This document shows positions 35,428 through 43,243 of a stretch of 43,243 nt of DNA, piece after piece; position 1 is the stretch's first letter, and each line of letters begins with the position of its first letter. The translations under genes and the position numbers were made by a program. The notes under the pieces were generated by a model that was not told the origin of the DNA, ran no database searches, and worked only from the letters and a program-made list of their open reading frames with translations. The DNA is from Candidatus Woesearchaeota archaeon (GTDB lineage: Archaea > Nanobdellota > Nanobdellia > Woesearchaeales > JACPJR01): the NCBI GenBank assembly GCA_016187565.1, contig JACPJR010000016.1, positions 1 to 43,243 on the forward strand. The letters are read 5' to 3'.

Positions 35428-35684
35428 TTAGAAAATACCAAATCTCTTTTTTTCTTTTGGTTTATCTAAGGTATCTTTAATTTTTATTTTTTTCTTTTGC
35501 TCTATTTGTCCTTCTTCAACATAATCAGAAATTATTTTGTAAAGTTTTTCTCGACAGTTTATACACAATTGAGGCATTTCTCCATCATGTGATTTAAATC
35601 CACATCAAAATATTCGAATCCAGGTATATCACTTTCTCGTTCAATAGGTTTTCCGCATCTATCACAAAAGAGTATCTTAACCAT
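35428..35684 (-). pseudogene. Small zinc-ribbon protein gene interrupted by a frameshift
   Basis: The first frame reads MVKILFCDRCGKPIERE...GFEYFDVD and would stop after 41 aa. A shift of one base near 35600 gives a second frame, SHDGEMPQLCINCREKLYKI...KKRFGIF, ending at 35428. Joined, they make an ~85-aa protein with CDRC and CINC, a complete four-Cys zinc ribbon, followed by a Lys-rich tail. A TTTATATA box stands 23-30 nt upstream of the ATG. It is either a decayed gene or a sequencing/assembly error in a real one. Confidence 0.6.
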
Positions 35685-35706
35685 TTAAATCTATAAATTA
35701 ATGAAA

Positions 35707-35714
35707 TATATAAA
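35707..35714 (-). promoter_or_regulatory. TATA box of the zinc-ribbon gene
   Basis: The - strand reads TTTATATA 23-30 nt before the ATG at 35684. The stretch 35715-35821 beyond it shows no gene I can support. Confidence 0.45.
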
Positions 35715-35821
35715 ACTTTTTATTGAGAGACTTATTTGCCTGAGAACTAGACTAAATATTCACAGGATGGGCATTCCATTATATGTAAAAGTTCTTACAG
35801 GCGTTTAATCAAACACCGGGC

Positions 35822-35966
35822 CCTGTTAAGATCAGTAAAGATTGAACAGCCGATCATAGAAATATCTTTGCAACTCAGCGAAGATAAGAAATGGATGGTT
35901 CACAAAACAACCATCACTGAAACCAAACCTTTGAGTTGTATCGACAAGGTTATAGGCTCAAACTAA
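35822..35966 (+). pseudogene. Degenerate copy of the 59-aa secretion-locus gene
   Basis: The frame reads LLRSVKIEQPIIEISLQLSE, then DKKWMVHKTTITETKPLSC and IDKVIGSN before TAA. It aligns to the intact protein at 14418-14597 with a three-residue deletion, and 41 bp (35865-35905) are identical to 14496-14536. The part carrying the start codon and ribosome site is missing; no ATG, GTG or TTG lies upstream in a sensible position. It is read in the same orientation as the intact copy. Confidence 0.7.
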
Positions 35967-36020
35967 GTCTATTTTCAACAATTTAAGATGGCTGGAAGCA
36001 AATTAATATGCCCCTTCATT

Positions 36021-36293
36021 TCACTCGGTAGTCGATGATTCAATAACTTCTTGTTCTGTTTTAACTTGTGCTGTTTTTAAGAGACATTGGGGGATAGTTT
36101 GATTACAAGATTGCTGTACATCCTTTGCGTTTTGGACGAGTGGTGTGTCAACCACCATATTGCGCACCACCTCTACCTCATCGTTTTCGGGGTTATCTAT
36201 AACAGTTCTGATCTCTAGATAATAAGATATAAACCAGTTGACAATCGCAATAATCGCTATTACCACTACTAATGATAGTATTAGGCGCGACAT
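36021..36293 (-). CDS. Small single-pass membrane protein
   Basis: 90 aa. An N-terminal membrane helix (ILSLVVVIAIIAIVNWFISY) is followed by an acidic/polar extracellular or cytosolic tail with two Cys (CNQTIPQC). No family recognised. It starts 2 nt after the stop of the two-helix membrane gene, so the two form an operon. Its downstream neighbour is the degenerate small-gene copy on the other strand. Confidence 0.55.
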   Translation of the reverse strand: MSRLILSLVVVIAIIAIVNWFISYYLEIRTVIDNPENDEVEVVRNMVVDTPLVQNAKDVQQSCNQTIPQCLLKTAQVKTEQEVIESSTTE

Positions 36294-36295
36294 AG

Positions 36296-36493
36296 TTACA
36301 CAATCCTTCTATACATCTTTGCTGCTCCAAATAACGCGTACATCACTCCTATAATTAATGATGCTACAATAAAAAGGTACCCAAGGATAGTGCTTGTTTT
36401 TGTGAAAACAAGTAAGAATCCAATTACAGATAGAACAACTACAATTCCACCACCTTTAATGCTTCTTTGAGAGATATGGATCCATTGAACCAT
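36296..36493 (-). CDS. Small two-helix membrane protein
   Basis: 65 aa with two membrane helices (GGGIVVVLSVIGFLLVF and LGYLFIVASLIIGVMYALFG) and short basic ends. No family recognised. A TATA-like ATTTATAC lies 22-30 nt upstream of the ATG, which fits leaderless expression. It is the first gene of a two-gene unit with the 90-aa membrane protein. Confidence 0.55.
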   Translation of the reverse strand: MVQWIHISQRSIKGGGIVVVLSVIGFLLVFTKTSTILGYLFIVASLIIGVMYALFGAAKMYRRIV

Positions 36494-36626
36494 AAGAGGG
36501 CATATGATGACTAGTTGTATAAATAATTTGCTATGGTCTACCGCTTTTCAATTACGTATAGCATTGGCTTTGGACTTTGATAAGCTACTCACTAAGCGTA
36601 GTCACAGCATGAGGTTGGACTAGCCA

Positions 36627-37346
36627 TTAGAATCGTTTAAAATTTAAATCCCCAAGATATTGATAGAGATTAGGAACACCAATCCAGCTCTTGTACATCC
36701 CACCAAATAATCTTGTAGAAAAAACCATCAAACTATCTTCATTTGTTTCAAGAAATTCCACTTTTAGTACTTTTTCTTTTTTATCATAAATTTTGATCAT
36801 CACGTATTTATTTAAAACGCAAACTGCATCTATTTGATTATCAATCATTTTTTCATCTTTATAGATATCTAAAATCTTCTCCTTGAATTTCTCTTTACTT
36901 AAACCTTCATAAGCAAACAAGCAGGAAAATATACTTCTAGGTAAACTCCCAGAATTTGCTGTAACATCTAAATCTCTATTTAAGCTTTTTACAGATTTTG
37001 TAATACCTAGCGATTTTGACAATTCACCAGAAGTCAAATTTGATTTTACTTCAATATGGGCTAAAACGCCACCACTCAGAAAATGTTTGGTACTGCCATA
37101 ATCAAAAATTGGCAAGAATTCATCGTAAATAACAATATCAGCTTGTTTGCTTTTTTTGTCTTTAGAATCAATAATTTCTCCAGTCCCTATAACAAATTTT
37201 TTAGGAAAAGCTTTGGTTAAAAAATTTTGGATAAAAATCTCTCTATTTTGACCTTTTAAACCACTATGTGAAATTTCAGAACTTCTTTCAAGTTCTGACT
37301 TAAGTATCTTGGATGTATTTCTAAAAAAATTTTGAATTATTGTCAT
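36627..37346 (-). CDS. DUF6602-like protein (PD-(D/E)XK-type nuclease fold)
   Basis: 239 aa from the ATG at 37346 (MTIIQNFFRN). The motif sequence is LKGQNREIFIQNFLTKAFPK, GTGEIIDSKDKKSKQADIVI with D, then VLAHIEVKSNLTSGEL: the Asp and the ExK pair (IEVKS) are arranged as in DUF6602 and related PD-(D/E)XK proteins. I chose 37346 because the TATA stretch TTTATATATATA (37367-37378) is 21-32 nt upstream; ATG 37358 would sit inside the promoter spacing. DUF6602 proteins are linked with mobile and defence loci; the substrate here is unknown. Confidence 0.7.
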   Translation of the reverse strand: MTIIQNFFRNTSKILKSELERSSEISHSGLKGQNREIFIQNFLTKAFPKKFVIGTGEIIDSKDKKSKQADIVIYDEFLPIFDYGSTKHFLSGGVLAHIEVKSNLTSGELSKSLGITKSVKSLNRDLDVTANSGSLPRSIFSCLFAYEGLSKEKFKEKILDIYKDEKMIDNQIDAVCVLNKYVMIKIYDKKEKVLKVEFLETNEDSLMVFSTRLFGGMYKSWIGVPNLYQYLGDLNFKRF

Positions 37347-37366
37347 ATATTTAGGCATGAAGATCT

Positions 37367-37378
37367 TATATATATAAA
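37367..37378 (-). promoter_or_regulatory. TATA box of the DUF6602-like gene
   Basis: The - strand reads TTTATATATATA, 21-32 nt before the ATG at 37346. It favours that start over the ATG at 37358 or the TTG at 37403. Confidence 0.5.
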
Positions 37379-37498
37379 CTTCGATAACCCCCCGCGATAG
37401 CAAATCTTTTCAGGACATTGTTGTCAATATCGAGAATAACTCTTAGTCCCCAACTCGTAATCTAAAATAAGGGCTCCCTACTACTCGTTTTACATGAG

Positions 37499-37523
37499 CA
37501 TAAGGTCTTATGCTAACCTTATG
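37499..37523 (-). terminator. Stem-loop at the 3' end of the secreted-protein operon
   Basis: CATAAGGT and ACCTTATG form a perfect 8-bp stem with a 9-nt loop. The stem contains the stop codon of the 690-aa protein gene. There is no T-run, so it may protect the mRNA end rather than terminate. Confidence 0.4.
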
Positions 37524-39591
37524 ACTTCTTGACTACCATTGTATCAACCAACTCCTTTTGAGGTGTTTCTGGGTAGGGAATCAATACGTCAGATGAGACA
37601 GAGTCACAAGCCTCGTCATGGATACACGACCCTTTTCGCTGTGAACTTATTGAAGGCATGACTGGCACTCTATAGGTTCGTACAACGGTCTCATTTTCTG
37701 TTTCTACAAATTCCTGCTCCAAGATAAAGCCTACCGAAAGATTGGCAGGCACTTTTTCCATTTCTACCGGAATACGATGAGACTCAGCCCATGCATCATG
37801 GCGTATACCAGAGACTTGCCATGAAAACTTACACTGCGATTGATCACTGGTTACAACAAACTTGTTATCACTAATCTCCTCACTAATGTAAAAGGAACAA
37901 AACTTACCAATGGATGTTATCTGATAGGTGTATTCACTCGTATCGTAACCATTCAATGCTTGCCACCATGATGGTAAAGCTACCGTTGCTTTTTTATCAT
38001 TTCCTGTTTTAGCTTGGCCAAAATACATATTGCGCATTTCCGGACTTTCCACAAATGAATGCTGGAGGATCTTATTTGATGGGTCAAGCGGATGATCAAT
38101 AGTAAAACTTCCTCCTGCCTTACTAATGGATCCATCAATCTGAAGATCGCCATCTATATCAAAGGAACCAATTTCTTCGCTGCTATCGTACCATGATTGG
38201 AGCTTAACACCAAAGCCACCATTATGCTGCACCTTTAGTATCCCCTGCATACTAGGATCTACCGAAGCACCTTGGAGGTAGAGTGTTGGTGAATCCTCAC
38301 CATTCGCAGAAGGATCCATGTTATACATGTACGATCGAATATTGCCAACCGCATTGATTGGTCTTCCTCCATCACGAGAATCTATTGAGATACCATGACC
38401 ATTACCAGACTGAACAATTCTTAGGGCAGCTTGATCATCTCCACTGTTATCTTGGACAATATCAACCACTGGTGCACCAGTATAATCACTCCCTAAATTT
38501 CGATAAAAATACCCTGCTTTTCGATAACCATTATCTCCCATGGCAAACACTGCCCTGTTGAGATTATTTCCTAAAGATTGGTCCCTAAATTGACCAGTAG
38601 CTTCAGCGGTGTCTAAATACTTGTTAGCTATCAGTGCATTTGCATTCCCCTTTTGATTGATCCATAATGCGGTCTGATCGTCATTCACATTATCCTGATA
38701 TATTTCAGCGACAGGAACACCGGTATTTTCAGTAGGAAGGTTTCGATAAATATACCATGTCCTTCGGTTAGTGTCTGTCCCTCGTGGACCTTCAACGTAA
38801 TTCTTTCCGAATCCTTTACTCGCATCCTCTGCAAGAAGAGCAGTTGTATCTGCATCCGCAGTTAATGTCGCTCGTAATGCATACGATGTTCCTGCTTGTC
38901 GAATCCGGAATGCAGGCTGATCATCGTTTGTGTTATCTTGTTGGATTAAAACTACTGGAATGGCTGTTGCGCTACTGTTTAAGTTTCGATAAAATGTACT
39001 TGACCCATAGCCATACGTTGCAGTCAATGGATTCACACCTAAACGTACCTGATCGTTTGAGCTACGTTTAAAGAATCCTAATGCTGCACCACCATAACCA
39101 TAGCCATTTCCAGGTGAGCCAGTGACTTCAATGACTGCAATGTCTGCAGCAGTTGTTGTTCCTTTTACTGAAAGTGTTGTCGCATTGTTTTCCTGTTGCA
39201 CGGTTAATGACGGAGATATGCTGTTCGTATGAATCGTCAGGCTCTCGTCCAAATCCTGAATCTTGCCTTGCCACCAAACGACCTCTTTCCGATCATTGGC
39301 ATCAAAATTAAGATCATTGCCATTAATTGCAATATCCAGATAATAGGTCTTGCCATAAATCAATGATGAGGGATTTAGTTCAACATCAAAATACCCGTTT
39401 CTCACAGCGCCTGGAAAGAACTCACTGTACAACAACACACCACCAACAGGATAGTCATAAATGGAAACCGTTAAATCTCCTGTTTCAATGATATTTCCTT
39501 CATACAATGCTTTCCCTGAAAACCCTGTCTGTGCATAAACTCCACTGACAACAAGTAAAACTAACATTACATACATGAAAAACGTTTTCAT
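37519..39591 (-). CDS. Secreted tail-fibre-like repeat protein
   Basis: 690 aa with a signal peptide (residues 1-20, ...VSGVYA). Three ~65-aa repeats contain (F/Y)YRNLxS...PVVxIxQDNxxDDQxAxxIxQ. After them, from ~residue 480, comes GGSFTIDHPLDPSNKILQHS, ESPEMRNMYFG, a TVALPSWWQALN strand and DNKFVVTSDQSQ, WQVSGIRHDAWAESHRIPVE. This block matches a C-terminal module I know from bacterial and phage fibre-like proteins. A Cys-containing tail follows. GGAGGGATAATC directly precedes the ATG, and the gene is 2 nt from the upstream cadherin-like gene. Inferred: trimeric surface fibre or adhesin. Confidence 0.8.
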   Translation of the reverse strand: MKTFFMYVMLVLLVVSGVYAQTGFSGKALYEGNIIETGDLTVSIYDYPVGGVLLYSEFFPGAVRNGYFDVELNPSSLIYGKTYYLDIAINGNDLNFDANDRKEVVWWQGKIQDLDESLTIHTNSISPSLTVQQENNATTLSVKGTTTAADIAVIEVTGSPGNGYGYGGAALGFFKRSSNDQVRLGVNPLTATYGYGSSTFYRNLNSSATAIPVVLIQQDNTNDDQPAFRIRQAGTSYALRATLTADADTTALLAEDASKGFGKNYVEGPRGTDTNRRTWYIYRNLPTENTGVPVAEIYQDNVNDDQTALWINQKGNANALIANKYLDTAEATGQFRDQSLGNNLNRAVFAMGDNGYRKAGYFYRNLGSDYTGAPVVDIVQDNSGDDQAALRIVQSGNGHGISIDSRDGGRPINAVGNIRSYMYNMDPSANGEDSPTLYLQGASVDPSMQGILKVQHNGGFGVKLQSWYDSSEEIGSFDIDGDLQIDGSISKAGGSFTIDHPLDPSNKILQHSFVESPEMRNMYFGQAKTGNDKKATVALPSWWQALNGYDTSEYTYQITSIGKFCSFYISEEISDNKFVVTSDQSQCKFSWQVSGIRHDAWAESHRIPVEMEKVPANLSVGFILEQEFVETENETVVRTYRVPVMPSISSQRKGSCIHDEACDSVSSDVLIPYPETPQKELVDTMVVKKS

Positions 39592-39593
39592 GA

Positions 39594-42215
39594 TTATCCC
39601 TCCGTTTCATTAAATCCTTTCATCATCAATGATGCATTGATAACCATTGCATCTTTCTTGATACGAACATAGGTGTACTGTGAACCTGGAAGTACATAGC
39701 TCATGATCCTTTCTGAAGATCCACCAACAAAACCATCAATAGTTCCATTGTATGGCTGAACAATAACAGGAACGTTTTGTATGGTCGTATTCATCCCATC
39801 ATCAACAGAAACTCTTAGTGTAAAATTGTCTGCATCTCCTTCTTGAGTAGCATACTTCAACATGCTTCCATTCAAGCTAAAGCGAGAATCATTGATGTTG
39901 TAGTAGAGTAGATCTTTCTCTACATCAAAGGCATACAAAGGTTGGAAGAGGATGTTGCCCTCGCTAACTGTCAATGGTGGAATCATTGATAAGAAAGGTG
40001 CATCGTTGACCGACAGTACGGTAACCATCATCGTGTCATGGGCAATCCCACCATGATTGTCGTCCACGGAGATAGCACAAGAACTCGTACCATACCAGTT
40101 TACTATCGGCTGATAGCTGAATATATTGCCATAGACTGCACAATCCACTGCACTTCTGTTTTCTTCAGTCAGCATAAACAGCAACGGATCGCCATCAACA
40201 TCATCTGCGTAGAACGTTAAGTCTAACGTAGAGAGTTCTGAATCCTCATCAATCGTTTTTGTGGGTAGCACTAACGTTGGTGGATCATTAACTGGCAAGA
40301 CCGTTATTGGCAAAGGTCCTTGGGTTGTGCCATTAGGGTTACCATCATCTGCTTTGATTAAACAACTGGTTGCGCCATTCCAATGTGGTGCAGGTGTCAT
40401 GGACAATGTCGTATTGATAATCGTACAATCTACCTGTGCAGGGTTTTCTTGGAGGACGGTAAACGTTAAACGATCATCCTCTATGTCACGAGCATAGGTC
40501 ATAAGCTCTAGAGATTGAGACCAAGCATCTTCAACCAAGGTTTCTGTGACAAATGACAACACTGGAGGATCATTGACAGGAGTTACATTGACAAAAAAGG
40601 TTTGATTAACAACAGCCATACCATCATTTACTCCAATAGTACAGGAAGCTGCCTCATTACCAATGCCATTCCAGTTCGCTGCAGGAGTCATGGTCAAGAG
40701 TTCTGCATTGATCTCACAATTGAGCTCTGCCAGATTTTCTTGGATGACCATAAACTGTAACTGATCATTATCAGGATCGGTTGCATACTGACTCACATTA
40801 ATGGTTTTTCCCTGATCTTCATTGGTGTCTTGATCAGGAATATTCACAAGAGGTAATTGATTAATTATCAAATGATACATTCCAAGATCCTCTAGGTCTA
40901 GTTTTCCCACTGCATTCGAACGAAAGTCTATAACGATGGTACATTTCTGGTCTGGATCAGGGGTACAACTCGGTAAGCTTTGGTTTATGGGTTCAGTGAA
41001 GTTATCAACATATTCGGGGCCTGCGAAATAACCCGCACGCTCCCACACCGGTATTGTCTCAACATCCATACGCAGATCCTTTACTGTTGATTGAATAATA
41101 ACGGTATTACTTTGGACAGGTAGGCCAGCTTGGATTCCATCATGAGGAATGACTCTACAGAACCAATTATCTCCTGAATTGAGGTAACTTTTATTGAGCA
41201 TCCTTGTGGTGATACTTTGATAAACATTGTTCTTCCACCACTCATAGCTCGAATTTGCTTCCTGAAATCCCTCAGGATCAATAAAGGTATACTCACAGAA
41301 AATATCATGCCCTGCAGTCGGCGTAAGCGGAAGTATGCGAACATCAGTTGCGTAAGGTGCCTCATTCGGTCGTTCACAGATTTGATAATTGGTTATGGAA
41401 ATATTTGCAGGAGTGGTATAAACACGGTACCCCGTATACCCTAAGCGATTCCATCCTACGTACTTTCCCGCACAACGATTATCAGTGTACAGATTTACAT
41501 CTGGATTTCCTTTTTCTACGAAATGACCAGTCATGATAAATAAAGAGGTATCTCTACCTACACAACCAGAAGCACAGTTAATTGTCGGAGAAAAATTCGA
41601 CAGAAGATCACATGCCATTGCACTCGGAGCACAATAGACGTAATTAGCAGTAGCATAGTCCAGTGCAAAATGTGGATCCTCAATGCTATCTTCATCAGTA
41701 TGAGCACGCATCAGTTTAAGCATGTGGTTGTATGAAGAAGATGGATCTGTTACATTGAGATAATTTGGTTCAAACCATCCACCATTTTGTATATTCTTGT
41801 ACCAAGGATCATTTCTATTGGTATTGTCAACTAATGCCGCCATTCCTTCTACGTCACAAACATCATACCCATCAACTTCAGCTTTAAAAAAAACATTATC
41901 GCGTGTAGGGTAATATTCAAATCGATAACACTGGTTAATGGAAGGTGGGGTGTAAGAATTAAACGTGGCTGAATCATAATTTTTTCGTTCATCCCAGATA
42001 AGTCCTGCTCGATAATCATCATGTGGTAAATCCCATGATGCATTATCACAGGCAAAACCACTACAGCGTCGAGAACATGCAGAACCACTACAGACAACAC
42101 CATTATCAGTAAAACCTTCAGGACAAGCCTGAGGTGTACAATCTGACCATGCCTGTGTTTCGGGAATGACGGTAAAGAGCAAAACAGCTATAACAACAAA
42201 GAGCATTCGCTTCAT
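39594..42215 (-). CDS. Secreted cadherin-like (tandem-95) repeat protein
   Basis: 873 aa with a signal peptide (residues 1-22). The N-terminal ~280 residues are Cys-rich (TPQACPEGFTDNGVVCSGSA, SPTINCASGCVG) and unfamiliar. From ~460 on there are at least three ~95-aa modules of the tandem-95/cadherin-like type, each with a DPDNDxLxF or DxDGDPLLF core and ending PVNDPP or SVNDAP; each carries a conserved Cys pair (C...SC.I..DDG), unusual for the type and suggesting a stabilising disulfide. A large extracellular adhesive or matrix role is inferred. The start overlaps the upstream gene by 4 nt (ATGA). Confidence 0.85.
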   Translation of the reverse strand: MKRMLFVVIAVLLFTVIPETQAWSDCTPQACPEGFTDNGVVCSGSACSRRCSGFACDNASWDLPHDDYRAGLIWDERKNYDSATFNSYTPPSINQCYRFEYYPTRDNVFFKAEVDGYDVCDVEGMAALVDNTNRNDPWYKNIQNGGWFEPNYLNVTDPSSSYNHMLKLMRAHTDEDSIEDPHFALDYATANYVYCAPSAMACDLLSNFSPTINCASGCVGRDTSLFIMTGHFVEKGNPDVNLYTDNRCAGKYVGWNRLGYTGYRVYTTPANISITNYQICERPNEAPYATDVRILPLTPTAGHDIFCEYTFIDPEGFQEANSSYEWWKNNVYQSITTRMLNKSYLNSGDNWFCRVIPHDGIQAGLPVQSNTVIIQSTVKDLRMDVETIPVWERAGYFAGPEYVDNFTEPINQSLPSCTPDPDQKCTIVIDFRSNAVGKLDLEDLGMYHLIINQLPLVNIPDQDTNEDQGKTINVSQYATDPDNDQLQFMVIQENLAELNCEINAELLTMTPAANWNGIGNEAASCTIGVNDGMAVVNQTFFVNVTPVNDPPVLSFVTETLVEDAWSQSLELMTYARDIEDDRLTFTVLQENPAQVDCTIINTTLSMTPAPHWNGATSCLIKADDGNPNGTTQGPLPITVLPVNDPPTLVLPTKTIDEDSELSTLDLTFYADDVDGDPLLFMLTEENRSAVDCAVYGNIFSYQPIVNWYGTSSCAISVDDNHGGIAHDTMMVTVLSVNDAPFLSMIPPLTVSEGNILFQPLYAFDVEKDLLYYNINDSRFSLNGSMLKYATQEGDADNFTLRVSVDDGMNTTIQNVPVIVQPYNGTIDGFVGGSSERIMSYVLPGSQYTYVRIKKDAMVINASLMMKGFNETEG

Positions 42216-43243
42216 GATGCCTCACCTTCTATCTTCATGGTTCCATAGATAAGCTGTGCTTTCTTGGGGATCTTGATGGTAACTCTCTGTACTTGGCCTG
42301 CCTCAGTAAACACGAGAGTTTTGTTGAATGAGCCATCAGCAAAGACATTGATAAGTTGCGTGCCTTCAGGCAATACCTTGACAGGAACATACTGGTGATG
42401 GGATAAATTACCATCAGATACTTCTACCAGAATGGTGTAATCTCCGGTATCATTGTTCGTTGGCAGCCATTGTCCGGTCTCATTGAACGGTGCACTGTAA
42501 TACAAGGTTAGGGTATCATTATCAGGATCTGAAGCATTTGCTTGTAAGCTTGCTGTTTGGCCTGCTATCGCAATAACCGGTTTCATGGGTTCGAGGTATG
42601 GCTGATGGTTGTTGCTGCCCAAGGTTGCCATGATACTGTACGGAGAGCCTGCCCGTTTCACCACAATCTCTGCTTTACCATCATCATCAATGTCAGCAAT
42701 CGCTGGAGAACTTCCTATTAAGCCACCAAAGCTGTAGTTGAACAGCTGGGTGCCATCACCGTTAATAACGTGCAAGATTGACTTGTTATTCTCAGGAATA
42801 ATAATCTCATTATCACCGTTTCCGTCGATGTCGGCTATGACCGGAGCAATATTCGGGCTATGAAAAGTTCCACCATTGGTGTACTCACAGTCTATTCGTT
42901 GACCCTGGATGTCAATGCAAACCACGCCACCTAACTCTTCTTCGGGATCATAGCGAAAGGATAAGGCAGCTTCAGTATTCGTGTCTTGGTCGAGATTGGC
43001 AAGAGCAACCGTGGTTGGACTATGGAAACCTAAGCCGGTTATTTTTTCTAAATTTCCTGTTGCACCATCAAACGCATAAAAGGTATCTGCACAGCTCCTG
43101 TACACACTACAGTAGTAGGATGTAGTACTTACCAAGATTTCATAGGTATTGTCACGATCATAATCATACACCACAGGCGCTCCTTCCATAACTCCAAAGC
43201 TATTTGCCCATTTCAACTGGAGTTCATTATTCGCAAAGTCAAA
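42212..43243 (-). CDS. FG-GAP/VCBS repeat protein, 5' part outside the window
   Basis: The frame is open to the right edge (reading FDFANNELQLKWANSF), so the gene is partial; the visible part is at least 343 aa. FG-GAP blades are visible: PVVYDYDRDNTYEI, PVIADIDGNGDNEIIIPE and PAIADIDDDGKAEIVVKR, with DxDxDG calcium loops, followed by an Ig-like C-terminal region (DPDNDTLTLYYSAP, YTILVEVSDGN). It is the first visible gene of the secreted-protein operon, overlapping the cadherin-like gene by 4 nt. It is similar in type to the FG-GAP protein at the left edge, but lacks the T9SS-like C-terminal domain. Confidence 0.85.
   Translation of the reverse strand, partial: FDFANNELQLKWANSFGVMEGAPVVYDYDRDNTYEILVSTTSYYCSVYRSCADTFYAFDGATGNLEKITGLGFHSPTTVALANLDQDTNTEAALSFRYDPEEELGGVVCIDIQGQRIDCEYTNGGTFHSPNIAPVIADIDGNGDNEIIIPENNKSILHVINGDGTQLFNYSFGGLIGSSPAIADIDDDGKAEIVVKRAGSPYSIMATLGSNNHQPYLEPMKPVIAIAGQTASLQANASDPDNDTLTLYYSAPFNETGQWLPTNNDTGDYTILVEVSDGNLSHHQYVPVKVLPEGTQLINVFADGSFNKTLVFTEAGQVQRVTIKIPKKAQLIYGTMKIEGEAS

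Noticed and set aside
35385-35826. Possible integration (att) site: the tRNA 3' end shares CCGGGCC with sequence near 35817
   Set aside because: Only 7-8 identical bases with no integrase gene in the window; chance similarity is enough.
1-43243. CRISPR arrays, insertion sequences and rRNA genes
   Set aside because: No regularly spaced short repeats, transposase motifs or rRNA-like conserved stretches were seen on either strand.

Overview
The window reads as a chromosomal segment of an archaeon, probably a DPANN-type lineage (Woesearchaeota-like; this placement is inference). Supporting signs: many starts sit 22-33 nt downstream of TTTATATA-like TATA boxes, as in leaderless archaeal transcripts; others have GGGGTGA or GGAGG ribosome sites. 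There is a prepilin-like KKG/hydrophobic N-terminus, a PGF-pre-PGF-type C-terminal region in a giant surface protein, a class II tRNA-Ser without encoded CCA, and a PrgI-VirB4 secretion cluster of the kind known in archaea. No rRNA, CRISPR array or transposase was found.

Layout. (1) 0-8.8 kb, secreted and surface proteins: an FG-GAP propeller protein with a bacterial-looking T9SS/FlgD-type C-terminus, a frameshifted pilin-like gene, a NosD-like beta-helix protein with a golvesin-like C-terminus, a 1199-aa membrane-anchored surface protein, and a zinc-ribbon protein with four 78-aa DUF4046-like repeats. (2) 8.86-14.6 kb, a type IV secretion/conjugation-like operon on the + strand: VirB2-like pilin, an unknown secreted Cys-rich protein, VirB6-like channel, PrgI-VirB4 ATPase with an extra C-terminal PD-(D/E)XK-like domain, and a 59-aa protein. 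(3) 14.7-25 kb, an AT-rich type I restriction-modification operon on the - strand: hsdM, AlbA_2 regulator, HEAT-like gene, hsdS, ParB-like gene, hsdR. It carries two gene remnants that record rearrangement: an 18-codon copy of the hsdS start and the tail of a second AlbA_2-type gene. (4) 25.2-27.2 kb: a ribbon-helix-helix protein, a tiny ORF and a GT4 glycosyltransferase. (5) 27.3-33.7 kb, - strand: an arginine pathway cluster in the order DUF1611-like P-loop protein, argC, N-acyl-ornithine transcarbamylase (argF'), argB, M20 deacylase, then a class I aminotransferase with its own likely promoter. (6) 33.9-37.4 kb: AlkD-like protein, Cys-pair lipoprotein, tRNA-Ser(CGA), a frameshifted zinc ribbon, a degenerate copy of the 59-aa secretion-locus gene, two small membrane proteins and a DUF6602-like protein. 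(7) 37.5-43.2 kb: an operon of secreted repeat proteins on the - strand (FG-GAP, cadherin-like tandem-95, tail-fibre-like), running off the right edge.

The strongest biological idea is region 5. The transcarbamylase is of the acetyl/succinyl-ornithine type, so the pathway keeps the acyl group until acyl-citrulline, and the M20 enzyme would then remove it. No ArgA/ArgJ, ArgD or LysW is visible. The DUF1611-like protein and the class I aminotransferase are the obvious candidates for the first step and the transamination, which would give a route to citrulline with two non-orthologous replacements. Other points of interest are the PrgI-VirB4-nuclease-like fusion, the accessory genes inside the type I R-M operon, and a 41-bp perfect direct repeat about 21 kb apart that links the secretion cluster to the tRNA region.
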